From Paraglaciecola sp. T6c (lineage in GTDB: Bacteria; Pseudomonadota; Gammaproteobacteria; Enterobacterales; Alteromonadaceae), in assembly GCF_000014225.1 (NCBI RefSeq), contig NC_008228.1, forward strand, positions 2,232,001-2,296,000: 64,000 nucleotides of DNA. Reading direction: 5' to 3'. A program made the translations under genes and the position numbers. Below, piece by piece: positions 38,780 through 47,873 of the stretch (positions are counted from its first letter, which is position 1; every line of letters begins with the position of its first letter). Below the pieces are notes generated by a model. That model had not been told where the DNA came from. It worked only from the letters and a program-made list of their open reading frames with translations, and made no database searches.

Positions 38780-38807
38780 AAAAAAGCCCTCAGTGTGAAG
38801 AGGGCCG
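38780..38807 (-). terminator. Terminator of the SDR gene
   Basis: On the minus strand, stem GCCCTC/GAGGGC with a 9-nt loop is followed by TTTTTT, 30 bp after the stop of the leftward SDR gene. Confidence 0.8.
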
Positions 38808-38837
38808 GTTTCTATGAACTAATGATGGTACAGCGCT

Positions 38838-39473
38838 TTAAGCGAAAGCTTGCTCAAGGGATTGGTTACCATTAAACAACTCGTACGTGCTGTTGTTTAC
38901 ATTTTGGTTGCCTAGCACGAATACCAACGCATCGGCGACGTCTTCTCGGGTGATGATCATCTTTTCTTTACTGTCGGGTTTAGCGGTTTGGAAACCGCCT
39001 TTGGCATCTTCATCTTTTAAACTACCCGGACGTAAAACAGTGTAATTGAGACCGCTATTTATTAAATGCTCGTCGGCCATGTGCTTAGCGACTAAATAGG
39101 GCTTCATCTCATCTGAGCCTTGCGCTGGGTCATCGGCGCCGATAGAGCTGATCATAACGAATTGAGACACATTTGCTGCTTTTGCATAATCTACCGCCTT
39201 GCACGCAGACCATAAATCGATAAGCATGGTTTTATCTGCGCCGGTACTACCGCCAGAACCCGCTGCGAATATGACTCTATCGCAACCTTTAAATGCATGA
39301 CTAAAATCTTGTTCTAAATCACCTTCCACTACGTCTAAGTTCTCGCTCTTGATATCGCTTAATTTAGACTTGTCTCTTACTAGCCCAACAACCGTCGTGC
39401 CATCGTCAAGTAGCTTCTGTGTGGTCATTTTGCCGATCTGTCCGCTTGCACCTATTATTAACGTCTTGCTCAT
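38838..39473 (-). CDS. NAD(P)-binding atypical SDR (NmrA/YwnB-like)
   Basis: A 211-residue Rossmann protein with LIIGASGQIGKMTTQKL, the glycine-rich nucleotide site, at the N-terminus and ISSIGADDP and YTVLRPGSLKDE inside. It lacks the YxxxK pair of classical SDRs, as usual for this atypical group of redox-sensing or reductase-like proteins. An AGGAG site precedes the ATG. Substrate unknown. Confidence 0.88.
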   Translation of the reverse strand: MSKTLIIGASGQIGKMTTQKLLDDGTTVVGLVRDKSKLSDIKSENLDVVEGDLEQDFSHAFKGCDRVIFAAGSGGSTGADKTMLIDLWSACKAVDYAKAANVSQFVMISSIGADDPAQGSDEMKPYLVAKHMADEHLINSGLNYTVLRPGSLKDEDAKGGFQTAKPDSKEKMIITREDVADALVFVLGNQNVNNSTYELFNGNQSLEQAFA

Positions 39474-39867
39474 TTTATTTCTCCTAAAGTCTAGTATTCC
39501 TCGCGTAAATAAACCGCTTATGATGGCGGTGTTGTTTTAATAAGGCTGAGCATATCTTTGCTCATGGCCTAATAACACTGGGGTCTTATTTATTGATTTC
39601 AATGAATAAGAGGTTATTAGCATTCGTACGACGATCTATGCGATAAAGACCATAGGGAGGGAATAAGAAAAGCAATTCGCACGCAAAATGTACATGTTGT
39701 ACGTAAGTTCAGCGAATGATAGCCAATAAAAGCAATTAAATGTGAAATGACGCGTGGAGTGCTTGTTTTTTAAAACGCAGCCCCAAGGTCTATTACTAGC
39801 AACAAGAAGACGTACAGTAAGAAATACAGTACAACAAAGAAGTAACGTTAATCCAAAAGGAAAACCT
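39474..39867. other. Gene-free region before hpf
   Basis: About 390 bp separating the divergent SDR gene and hpf. It should contain both promoters. A small palindrome TGTACATGTTGTACGTA lies near 39,689. No other structure was recognised. Confidence 0.4.
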
Positions 39868-40224
39868 ATGAAAATAAATCTTTCAGGTCACCATGTAGAA
39901 TTAAGCGATACCGTAAAAGAACATGTAAACGAAAAATTTTCTAAGCTAGCCAGCCATTTTCCAACTTTAATCGCCCTTGATATCATTATTTCCAAAGAGC
40001 ATGGCGAGTTCGATGTAGAAATCAGCACCCAATATGAGGGCTCACGTATTTCGGCCTCAGCAGAGAATCCGGTTATGTATCCTGCTATTTCTAAGGCAGC
40101 CAAAAAGCTAGATGCTGCGCTCAAGCACCGCAAAGGTCAGTTGAAAGGGGATTTACACAAAAAACCTGAGTGCACCACCCCTGATATCGCCCATGAAATT
40201 ATTCAAGAGATGGATTTGCGTTAA
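39868..40224 (+). CDS. hpf: Ribosome hibernation promoting factor HPF (short form)
   Basis: A 118-residue HPF/YfiA-family protein starting at ATG 39868 with AAAAGGAAAA upstream; an in-frame start 114 bases earlier has no such support. The S30AE domain is seen in LSGHHVELSDTVKEHVNEKF and FDVEISTQYEGSRISASAEN. Short HPF binds the 30S decoding centre in stationary phase with RMF to form inactive ribosome dimers. A terminator follows directly. Here it stands alone and not in the rpoN operon. Confidence 0.93.
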   Translation: MKINLSGHHVELSDTVKEHVNEKFSKLASHFPTLIALDIIISKEHGEFDVEISTQYEGSRISASAENPVMYPAISKAAKKLDAALKHRKGQLKGDLHKKPECTTPDIAHEIIQEMDLR

Positions 40225-40253
40225 AATACATCATCTTTCTTCTTAGATTACCT

Positions 40254-40278
40254 AGCCGCTCTTTGAAGCGGCTTTTTT
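40254..40278 (+). terminator. Terminator of hpf
   Basis: Stem AGCCGCT/AGCGGCT with a 6-nt loop is followed by TTTTTT, 30 bp after the hpf stop. Confidence 0.9.
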
Positions 40279-40425
40279 ATGGAAAACGCTAAGGGTGAAG
40301 GGGGGACGAGAAAATACCACCCTAGACAGCTAACATAACCTTTATTAATATGCGCGGCTGCAAAGTCGCTCTTTGCAGAATGCGCCGCACGCCACCATAG
40401 CCTAATTATATAATGTGAGAACACA

Positions 40426-40656
40426 GTGTTGATCAGCGAACTTCAATTTCAATTTAGTGACGCCCAAGTGGCCAACCGATTTCTTAATGAGTTGACGCAT
40501 TGGACGTCATCATCGGGCAATGTGGCTGTTAAAGCCAAACTGTCCAAAGGTTCTGATACCGTGAGTGTTAAATACCAATTCGACGGTAAAGGGTTTGATT
40601 ACACCTGCTCTGAACTTGACGATTTGGCCAATCAGTATGGCGGGGAAGAGGTTTAA
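40426..40656 (+). CDS. Small conserved-looking protein of unknown function
   Basis: A 76-residue soluble protein starting at GTG after a GAGAA site. It has no signal peptide and a mixed alpha/beta pattern (LISELQFQFSDAQVANRFLNE, AVKAKLSKGSDTVSVKYQFDG). No family is recognised. It lies alone between hpf and a LysR gene; codon use looks ordinary, so it is probably real. Confidence 0.6.
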   Translation: MLISELQFQFSDAQVANRFLNELTHWTSSSGNVAVKAKLSKGSDTVSVKYQFDGKGFDYTCSELDDLANQYGGEEV

Positions 40657-40763
40657 AAAGCGGCTTTAAAGTGAGTGTGAGAAGCGAGAAGTCATAAACG
40701 AAAAGATTAAACGCCCAAGCATAAAGCACATGGGCGTGATTCAATGAAAACGTATAATAGTCG

Positions 40764-41681
40764 TTATGAGACTGACACACTGGGATGAAACGTCGTGACA
40801 ACTTCAGCGATTTGTTCGCGAAGCCACATATGCGCGTGATCATGATCCGCACTCACATGCCAGTACAAAAAGTATTCTACTGGAGCCAATTCAAAAGGTA
40901 ATTCGTATATTGAGCAATCATAATGCTTAGCAAGATGATATGGCACACATGCGATTAAATCGGTCTTTACAATCACCGCAGGCACGGTCAAAAAGTGTTG
41001 GCCACGCATCACCACACGCCGTTTTAAATTGAGTTTATCCAGTGCAACATCAATTGGACCCGCACCCGTGCGGCGCTGAGAAATATTGATGTGCCCAAGC
41101 TGTAAGAAAGTGTCTAAATTTAACCCTTGGCTTAGTGCTGGGTGATTGCGCCGCGCGATGACAACAAACCTATCTTCTGCAATTTTCTGTTTACACAAAT
41201 GTGGATCAACAAATGCCGAGGAGGCATCCGCGTAAAAATCTAAACTACCACTTGCCATCGCAGACACAATATTGCTGCGCGAAATATCGTAATTGGTGAG
41301 CGTTATGTTTGGCGCTACGTTCTGCAGCTGAGCGGTGAGCCTCGGCATAATACTCGCTTCGAGTAAGTCTCTGGCAGCGAAGTTGTAGCTTATTTCTGCT
41401 GTAGCGGGATCGAATGTATGACTTTCCTGCACACTTTTACGCAATAAGCCCAGTGCTTCGCGAGCGGGACCGATGATATTCTGCGCCGCTGGAGTCGGCG
41501 TCATGCTGTGGCCTGTGCGCACAAACAGCGGGTCGTTCAACATTTCTCGTAGGCGTGCGAGTGAGTTACTGACCGCCGGTTGTGTGATACACAATACGTC
41601 TGCCGCTTTAGTCAAACTACCGGCGGTATATATCGCATCGAATACGGCAAAAAGATTAAGATCTATTCTATTTAAATTCAT
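40764..41681 (-). CDS. LysR-family transcriptional regulator
   Basis: A 305-residue regulator. The N-terminal winged helix is LNRIDLNLFAVFDAIYTAGSL followed by TKAADVLCITQPAVSNSLARLR; the effector domain follows from about residue 90. The N-terminal form (DLNLF) and length place it with the LeuO/NodD-like subgroup. It has no divergent partner in the window that would reveal its target, since asnS lies downstream in the same direction. Confidence 0.9.
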   Translation of the reverse strand: MNLNRIDLNLFAVFDAIYTAGSLTKAADVLCITQPAVSNSLARLREMLNDPLFVRTGHSMTPTPAAQNIIGPAREALGLLRKSVQESHTFDPATAEISYNFAARDLLEASIMPRLTAQLQNVAPNITLTNYDISRSNIVSAMASGSLDFYADASSAFVDPHLCKQKIAEDRFVVIARRNHPALSQGLNLDTFLQLGHINISQRRTGAGPIDVALDKLNLKRRVVMRGQHFLTVPAVIVKTDLIACVPYHLAKHYDCSIYELPFELAPVEYFLYWHVSADHDHAHMWLREQIAEVVTTFHPSVSVS

Positions 41682-41874
41682 AGTATTTTCACTTTACGCT
41701 CTAATTAGGCTTAGGGTAGCCTAAATAATCCATCATTTGAGGTAATGTTGGATTATACAGAACATTCATTAAATTAATAGAACGAGAATGACGCTTGGAT
41801 GTAAGAAATTGTAATAAAGTGCTTTAATTCAAGCATATAGCTGAAAACAGAGGGCTTTTGTTACTGACTGGTAT

Positions 41875-41900
41875 AAAAAAGCCACCCAAGTAGGTGGCTT
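41875..41900 (-). terminator. Terminator of asnS
   Basis: Stem AAGCCACC/GGTGGCTT with a loop of six bases; on the minus strand it is followed by TTTTTTA. It lies about 20 bp after the asnS stop. Confidence 0.85.
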
Positions 41901-41918
41901 ATATTGGAGGGGACAGAT

Positions 41919-43316
41919 TTAGTAGTTTGCATTACCCGGTGTACGTGGGAAAGCAATTACGTCTCGGACGTTTTGCATGCCAGTGACATAAGCAACTAAC
42001 CGTTCGAAACCGAGACCAAAACCAGAGTGAGGCACTGTGCCATAGCGACGTAAATCGCGGTACCAACTGTAATCTTCTTGATCTAATCCCATTTCAGCTA
42101 AGCGACGATCAAATACGTCAAGGCGTTCTTCACGTTGTGAACCACCAATGATCTCACCGATCCCGGGAGCGAGTACATCCATAGCGGCAACGGTTTTATT
42201 GTCGTCGTTAATACGCATATAAAACGCTTTTATGTCTTTTGGATAGTTCTGCATGATAATTGGCGCGCCTACATGCTCTTCTGCCAAATAGCGCTCGTGC
42301 TCTGACGACAAGTCAACGCCCCAGGAAACTGGGAACTCGAACTTCTTGCCACAATTTTGCAAAATCTCAATGGCGTCGGTGTAGTCCATGCGCACGAAGT
42401 CTTGCTCTATGACTTTTTCTAACCGCGTTATCGCATCCTTGTTGATCCGCTGTGCGAAGAAGGCCATGTCATCAGCGCGTTCAGCCAGTACTGCTTTAAA
42501 CACGTATTTAAGCAAATCTTCAGACAATTGAGCGATATCGCTCAGATCGGCAAACGCCACTTCAGGCTCAATCATCCAAAATTCAGCTAAGTGACGGCTG
42601 GTGTTTGAATTTTCTGCACGAAACGTTGGACCAAACGTATAGATTTTTGACATCGCTGTCGCGTATGTCTCACCGTTTAATTGCCCTGATACCGTTAGGA
42701 AGGTTTCTTTCCCAAAGAAGTCTTGGCTGAAATCAACTTGACCTTGTTCGGTTGTTGGTACATTCATCATGTCTAGAGTAGACACGCGAAACATTTCGCC
42801 TGCGCCTTCGGTATCGCTGGCGGTTAAGATAGGTGTGCTCACCCAGCAATAACCGTTTTCATGGAAAAAGCGATGAATTGCTTGAGACAAACAGTTTCGT
42901 ACACGGGTCACTGCGCCAATCACGTTTGTTCTTGGGCGCAAATGAGCGTGTTCGCGAAGGTATTCTAAACTATGGCGCTTCGGGGCCATAGGGTAGGTAT
43001 CTGGGTTTTCTACCCAGCCAACGATTTCAATCTCATCGGCTTCTATTTCAAGCGATTGGCCTTGGCCTTGCGATTCCTTAAGCACGCCAGTGGCGATGAT
43101 GGAGCAGCTAGTGGTTAACCGTTGAATGTCGGCATAATTATTCAGGGTATTCAGGGCGATGACCTGAATAGGGTCAAAGCAACTTCCGTCATGCAAAGCA
43201 ACGAAGGATAAACCAGCTTTCGAGTCACGGCGGGTTCTCACCCAACCTTTTACGGTGACCTGCTGACCTACTGAATATTTACCGGCAAAAATATCTGCCA
43301 CTGGGGCTTGCGCCAT
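41919..43316 (-). CDS. asnS: Asparaginyl-tRNA synthetase
   Basis: A 465-residue class IIb synthetase. The ATG at 43316 gives [14 protein letters not shown], aligned with the usual start; an in-frame ATG 18 bases upstream is less likely. The OB-fold anticodon domain has [17 protein letters not shown]; the catalytic core has motif 2 ([17 protein letters not shown]) and motif 3 ([15 protein letters not shown]). It charges tRNA-Asn in the cytoplasm. Length and motifs are normal. Confidence 0.97.
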   Translation of the reverse strand: MAQAPVADIFAGKYSVGQQVTVKGWVRTRRDSKAGLSFVALHDGSCFDPIQVIALNTLNNYADIQRLTTSCSIIATGVLKESQGQGQSLEIEADEIEIVGWVENPDTYPMAPKRHSLEYLREHAHLRPRTNVIGAVTRVRNCLSQAIHRFFHENGYCWVSTPILTASDTEGAGEMFRVSTLDMMNVPTTEQGQVDFSQDFFGKETFLTVSGQLNGETYATAMSKIYTFGPTFRAENSNTSRHLAEFWMIEPEVAFADLSDIAQLSEDLLKYVFKAVLAERADDMAFFAQRINKDAITRLEKVIEQDFVRMDYTDAIEILQNCGKKFEFPVSWGVDLSSEHERYLAEEHVGAPIIMQNYPKDIKAFYMRINDDNKTVAAMDVLAPGIGEIIGGSQREERLDVFDRRLAEMGLDQEDYSWYRDLRRYGTVPHSGFGLGFERLVAYVTGMQNVRDVIAFPRTPGNANY

Positions 43317-43573
43317 GTTTTCTCTCCAAACCACTTTGGGTATTTAGTAAAATTTAGCAATGCTAAATTATGTCATTCTTTTAGGGGGAAGTGCCATGAT
43401 AACGCTGTATATTCGGTTAAAATAGCTAATCTTCGGTACTTAACGATCCAATTTGTGTGAAATATAGGCGCTGATGGCTATTATTTTACGTCCGTTTGTT
43501 GGCTAATTTCACAAGGTGTGTAATCTTACTCAGGTGGCGCTTAGACTCAAGAAAAATCGGATACGAGCAGACA

Positions 43574-43960
43574 ATGGAAATAGACAAGCAAAGTTGGCAA
43601 GGCGAAAACCGTCGTAAAACACGGGTAGAGAACGATAAATTATTTCAAACCATGGTTGGGGTGAATGTTGTGGGCTGGGTGGTCTTCCTGGCTGCCTTAA
43701 TCGTGTTTCATTATGCCCGCCCGGAATTCGTGACAGGTGTGCAAGATTTTTGGGGGGTGACTGGCCGCGAACAATGGTCGTCTTCTTTAAGTACCTATTT
43801 AGTCGCTTTGCTATTTGCCTGCGTAGCGTTGAGTTTGACGGTTTTACTAATGAAGCGTAAGCGAACTAGAAGAAAGAACGACAATTTCGGTATCAATGGA
43901 TTGGTATTATTGTTGGTCGCGTCTTTAAGCCTTGCGGCGTTATTTTTCGAATTTAATTAA
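43574..43960 (+). CDS. Small membrane protein of unknown function
   Basis: A 128-residue protein from ATG 43574; the upstream in-frame extension has no convincing start. A charged N-terminus (MEIDKQSWQGENRRKTRVEN) is followed by three hydrophobic segments (about 30-48, 73-93 and 105-124) with a basic KRKRTRRKN loop that should face the cytoplasm. No family was recognised. Confidence 0.7.
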   Translation: MEIDKQSWQGENRRKTRVENDKLFQTMVGVNVVGWVVFLAALIVFHYARPEFVTGVQDFWGVTGREQWSSSLSTYLVALLFACVALSLTVLLMKRKRTRRKNDNFGINGLVLLLVASLSLAALFFEFN

Positions 43961-44149
43961 TGCGTAGTGCCCATTTATGTATTGGGCGAGTTTTATTTAC
44001 CGTAAAATTGATACGCCTCATTTTACGCTCAATATTCCCTCAAAATCAGTTTGATAGCCCTCACTTTGATGGCTATATTGTAGTGGTCTTGCATACGAAA
44101 GTGCATTAGGGACAAGTCACACAAAAAGGAATTTTTAGAGGAACTAATA

Positions 44150-44461
44150 ATGTCTAATAATAAAACACTTGTATCACTTCTATTTGCCGTCGCCGTTCTT
44201 GCCATCGTTATAACTGCTTTTCTGCCTTTGGCGAATATCCCACAACAGACCTCTGGTGCCTTATTTTTTATGGCCGCAATTTTATTGTTTAAAGTTGCCG
44301 GTGCTATTTCAGCGGGTATCTTGGTGATGCTCTTTGTCAGTGATAGACCGTGGCGCAAGCTGCGTCATATTGACGACATCAACTTTGCCCAAGGCAATCA
44401 ACAAAATGAGGGAAAACGACAGCCGTTTAATCATGCCTATAACGGCCATTCGCCAAAATAA
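44150..44461 (+). CDS. Small membrane protein of unknown function
   Basis: A 103-residue protein after a GAGGAA site, with two long hydrophobic helices (about 8-30 and 36-62) and a hydrophilic, His/Asn-rich tail (DDINFAQGNQQNEGKRQPF). The sequence suggests an integral inner-membrane protein with a cytoplasmic tail. It is in the same direction as the preceding small membrane-protein gene but 189 bp away. Confidence 0.68.
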   Translation: MSNNKTLVSLLFAVAVLAIVITAFLPLANIPQQTSGALFFMAAILLFKVAGAISAGILVMLFVSDRPWRKLRHIDDINFAQGNQQNEGKRQPFNHAYNGHSPK

Positions 44462-44513
44462 CGCGCTGCTCTATAGATCATTCGTAAAAGCGCGTTAGCA
44501 CATTGGCGGCGAT

Positions 44514-44538
44514 AAAAAGGCGCTAAAACATTAGCGCC
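44514..44538 (-). terminator. Terminator of cysK
   Basis: On the minus strand, stem GGCGCTAA/TTAGCGCC is followed by TTTTT. It is about 65 bp after the cysK stop. Confidence 0.85.
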
Positions 44539-44604
44539 AAAATCGGGATGGTGATAGAAGGTTTTCGGCTCACCGATATCTGCGTATCGTCATGAGCATT
44601 CACG

Positions 44605-45636
44605 TTACTCCTGAGCAAATAAGTCAGTACTGAAATAACGCTCTGCGGTATCCGCTAAGATAGTCACTATATTTTTGCCCGTAAGCTCTGCTCGCTGAGC
44701 GACTTGAACAGCCGCGTATGCCGCTGCGCCGGATGAAATACCCACTGGCAAACTCTCTACGCGAGCAAGTTCCCTAGCATACGCAATAGCGTCTTCGTTA
44801 CTCACGGTCATGATTTCATCTAACAAACTGACATCTAATACGTCAGGCACGTGCCCTGAACTTAGTCCTTGAATTTTGTGCACACCGCCACGACCCTCAC
44901 TCAACACAGGGCAAGATGCCGGCTCTACCGCAATGATTTTTATTTTAGGGTTACGAATTTTAAGCGCTTTGGCGATACCAGTGATGGTGCCGCCTGTGCC
45001 GACGCCAGCGATCAGCACGTCAACTTCTCCATTGGTGTCGCGCCAAATCTCCTGTGCGGTACTGTTAAAATGCATATCAGGATTCGCTTGGTTGCCGAAC
45101 TGATCAAGCATCACAGCGCTTCGCGTTTCTCCTACCAAGGCTTTTGCCTTATCGATAGCGCCCTTAGTGCCTAAGTCTTTTGGTGTGGTGATCACTTTCG
45201 CGCCATAGTGCTTAATCAATTTTTGACGTTCAATCGACATATGCTCAGGGATCACTATGGTCAAAGGAATGCCTTTCATGGCACATATCCATGCGCAGGC
45301 AACGCCGTTATTGCCTGAGGTTGCTTCAATGATCTGAGTATTTTCATCAAATGAATCTGAAAGCATGAGTGCATTGATCATGGCCAGTGCAGGGCGGTCT
45401 TTAATTGAACCTGCAGGATTAAAGTATTCCACTTTAGCGAGTATTTCACCAAGCGTACTGTACTTCTTGCCCAAGCGACTCAAGCGTACCAGAGGCGTGT
45501 TGCCAATGGTTTGAGTGATATCTTCATAAATACGCCCTCTGGTGAAGGTCGCTGAAGGGCTTTTAGGGTCAGCTGGTAGATTGTGGTTGTCATCATGCGT
45601 ATTGTTTACAGCAATTGATAGGGCTTCGGTCGACAT
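44605..45636 (-). CDS. cysK: Cysteine synthase (O-acetylserine sulfhydrylase)
   Basis: A 343-residue PLP enzyme. The PLP lysine is in AGSIKDRPAL, the substrate loop is TSGNNGVA, the phosphate cradle is GTGGTITG and the late PVGISSGAAAYAA motif is present. An N-terminal extension of about 35 polar residues precedes the family core (QTIGNTPLVRL). It makes cysteine from O-acetylserine and sulfide; a cystathionine beta-synthase-like role is less likely. A divergent Lrp-type gene is probably its regulator. Confidence 0.93.
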   Translation of the reverse strand: MSTEALSIAVNNTHDDNHNLPADPKSPSATFTRGRIYEDITQTIGNTPLVRLSRLGKKYSTLGEILAKVEYFNPAGSIKDRPALAMINALMLSDSFDENTQIIEATSGNNGVACAWICAMKGIPLTIVIPEHMSIERQKLIKHYGAKVITTPKDLGTKGAIDKAKALVGETRSAVMLDQFGNQANPDMHFNSTAQEIWRDTNGEVDVLIAGVGTGGTITGIAKALKIRNPKIKIIAVEPASCPVLSEGRGGVHKIQGLSSGHVPDVLDVSLLDEIMTVSNEDAIAYARELARVESLPVGISSGAAAYAAVQVAQRAELTGKNIVTILADTAERYFSTDLFAQE

Positions 45637-45777
45637 GCTTGGTATTCCATTGATTGAAGAAAAATCTACTAAATACTATGCCATGAGCGCGAAGGAATAA
45701 ATTTCTAACAATTGCGTTTGTTTGACTATTTTTGTAAATTAATTCCTATAATTTTGGTAATTGTGGAAATAATTTTT

Positions 45778-46230
45778 ATGGATAGGCTAGATAAAGAAAT
45801 TTTAAGGCTATTGCAAGATGATGCCACGCTATCTGTTAACGATATTGCTGAGCGCATCGGTTTGAGTACAACGCCTTGTTGGCGGCGTATTCAAAACCTA
45901 GAAAAACAGGGGGTGATTAAGAAACGTGTGGCCTTATTAGATGCAGACAAATTAAACCTAGGAATGACCGTCTTTGTGCAAGTCAAAGCCGGGCAACATG
46001 ATATTAATTGGTTGAGCCGATTTGCTGAGTACGCCGCCGGAATAGAAGAAATTGTTGAATTTTACCGTATGAGTGGCGAGTACGACTATATGCTAAAAGT
46101 GGTGGTCGCCGATATGAAGGCCTTCGACGTCTTTTATAAAAAACTGGTAGGGGGCGTTGAGTTGTCGGATGTCACATCCAGTTTTGCCATGGAACAAATT
46201 AAGTACACCACGGCTCTAGCAATTCAATAG
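45778..46230 (+). CDS. Lrp/AsnC-family regulator, divergent from cysK
   Basis: A 150-residue regulator from ATG 45778: helix-turn-helix LDKEILRLLQDDATLSVNDIA with SVNDIAERIGLSTTPCWRRI, and a C-terminal RAM domain (VFVQVKAGQHDINWL, MSGEYDYMLKVVVADM). Divergence from cysK with about 140 bp between starts resembles the cysteine-responsive DecR-type regulators, so cysteine sensing is plausible but not shown. Confidence 0.9.
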   Translation: MDRLDKEILRLLQDDATLSVNDIAERIGLSTTPCWRRIQNLEKQGVIKKRVALLDADKLNLGMTVFVQVKAGQHDINWLSRFAEYAAGIEEIVEFYRMSGEYDYMLKVVVADMKAFDVFYKKLVGGVELSDVTSSFAMEQIKYTTALAIQ

Positions 46231-46395
46231 TATTTAAAACCTTACGAAAAATAGTGTAATGTTGCTGACGAGTACCTCCAAAGCGTGATAATTTATTCAA
46301 ATACTTACTCCTTAAGAGTAAATATTTATTTGAGGCAACACTCCCCGTTCAACACACAATAATAATAGCGCACTGGCGCATATATAAGGTTCTAT

Positions 46396-47769
46396 ATGGA
46401 ATGGTATTCTATCCTGCCGCCGATTATCGCAATCGTGGTGGTTTTTTGGCGCAAAGAAGTCATCTTGGCATTGATTCTCGCCATTTTCTCAGCTGAAGCA
46501 TTGCTGGCCTATCGAAACGGTAGTGAGTTTTTATTCAACGGCATTATTGGCTCCATTGAGCGAGTCATTGAAATAGCGAGTTCCGCTGGTAATACACGCA
46601 TTCTCATATTCAGTGTGTTAATTGGTGCTTTGCTAGCCTATATACGTAACTCGGGTGGGGTAACCGCAACAGTTGAAATGTTGATCAATAAAGGCGTGGC
46701 TAAAAGTAAGCGGCAAGTGGGTTTGTTGACAATGTTTACTGGCATAGTAGTGTTTATTGAGTCCAACTTGAGTGTATTAGCGTCGGGCATTTTATCTCGC
46801 GGATTATACGATAAATTTAAAATGAGTCGCGCACGGTTAGCGTATGTTATCGACAGTACCAGCGCACCTGTTTGTATCTTAATTTTACTTAATGGCTGGG
46901 GGGCGTTTGTTCTTGGCTTATTAAGTAATTACGAATTAGAAGAGTCTCCAGTCTCCATTTTATGGGGCACTATTCCGTTTAATTTCTACGCTATTATTGC
47001 GTTACTTATCGTCACCTACACTATCGTCACAGATAAAGTACACGGGCCCTTGCGCGAAGCCGAGCGCGAGATGCAGCAGAATAACGATGTCAGTTTGCCC
47101 ATCCCCCCTAGTAAAGCGCGGTTCATGCTTGTTCCTCTTGGTACCATGATATTCGGTATGATTGGCTTTATGTTGTGGACGGGGGATGGAGATATTGCCG
47201 CAGGAAGCGGTAGCAAATCTGTGCTGTATGCAACTGTGCTGGCGTGTATGGTCGCGTATTTATTATTAATAAGCGCTAAAAAATACACCCATAAAGAATT
47301 GGTAGACGAAGGGTTCAAAGGGATGGGTGAAATTTTACCACTAGTGACTATTGTGCTGTTTTCACTGACGTTGGGCGGCAGCCTCAAAGAACTGGGAACA
47401 GGCATTTTTGTCGCTAATTTAGTGGGTGATTATTTGCCACTGTCATTGATAGTTCCTGTGCTGTTTTTAGCGGGAGGGATCATGTCTTTCACCACGGGAA
47501 CAAGTTGGGGTACTTTCGCCATTCTTATTCCTATTGGTGTGCCACTGATTCAAACCTTAGGTTTACCCCCTTCGCTAGTGCTTGCCGCAATTTTAGGCGG
47601 CGGGGTATTTGGCGATCACTGTTCGCCGATATCTGACACCACAGCCGTATCGTCGATTGCATCAGGGTGTGATTTGCTCACGCACGTTCGTACACAAATG
47701 CCCTACGCCTTATTTGGCGGAGCCTTGGCATTTATTGCGTACTTTATTGCTAGCTTGATCATGCTATAA
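46396..47769 (+). CDS. NhaC-family Na+/H+ antiporter-like transporter
   Basis: A 457-residue integral membrane protein with about 11-12 helices. The diagnostic blocks are FTGIVVFIESNLSVLASG, RARLAYVIDSTSAPVCIL, TTGTSWGTFAILIPIGVPL and GDHCSPISDTTAVSSIASG, all typical of the NhaC family, which includes Na+/H+ and Na+-linked organic-acid or amino-acid exchangers. It lies between an Lrp-type gene and a gamma-glutamyltranspeptidase, so amino-acid-linked transport is a reasonable alternative to pH control. Confidence 0.9.
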   Translation: MEWYSILPPIIAIVVVFWRKEVILALILAIFSAEALLAYRNGSEFLFNGIIGSIERVIEIASSAGNTRILIFSVLIGALLAYIRNSGGVTATVEMLINKGVAKSKRQVGLLTMFTGIVVFIESNLSVLASGILSRGLYDKFKMSRARLAYVIDSTSAPVCILILLNGWGAFVLGLLSNYELEESPVSILWGTIPFNFYAIIALLIVTYTIVTDKVHGPLREAEREMQQNNDVSLPIPPSKARFMLVPLGTMIFGMIGFMLWTGDGDIAAGSGSKSVLYATVLACMVAYLLLISAKKYTHKELVDEGFKGMGEILPLVTIVLFSLTLGGSLKELGTGIFVANLVGDYLPLSLIVPVLFLAGGIMSFTTGTSWGTFAILIPIGVPLIQTLGLPPSLVLAAILGGGVFGDHCSPISDTTAVSSIASGCDLLTHVRTQMPYALFGGALAFIAYFIASLIML

Positions 47770-47873
47770 GCGTTATTGCTCGTGCATCACTTTTGTGCTT
47801 TTGTTAATCACAAAAATTACGCTGACAAAAGTGATGTGCTGAACGTTTTAAACAGTCACTATTAGGAAGTCTG

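Noticed and set aside
46231-46395. Riboswitch upstream of the NhaC-type gene
   Set aside because: The leader has short inverted repeats (TACTCCTTAAGAGTA) but no recognisable riboswitch core; it may simply hold the promoter or an Lrp site.
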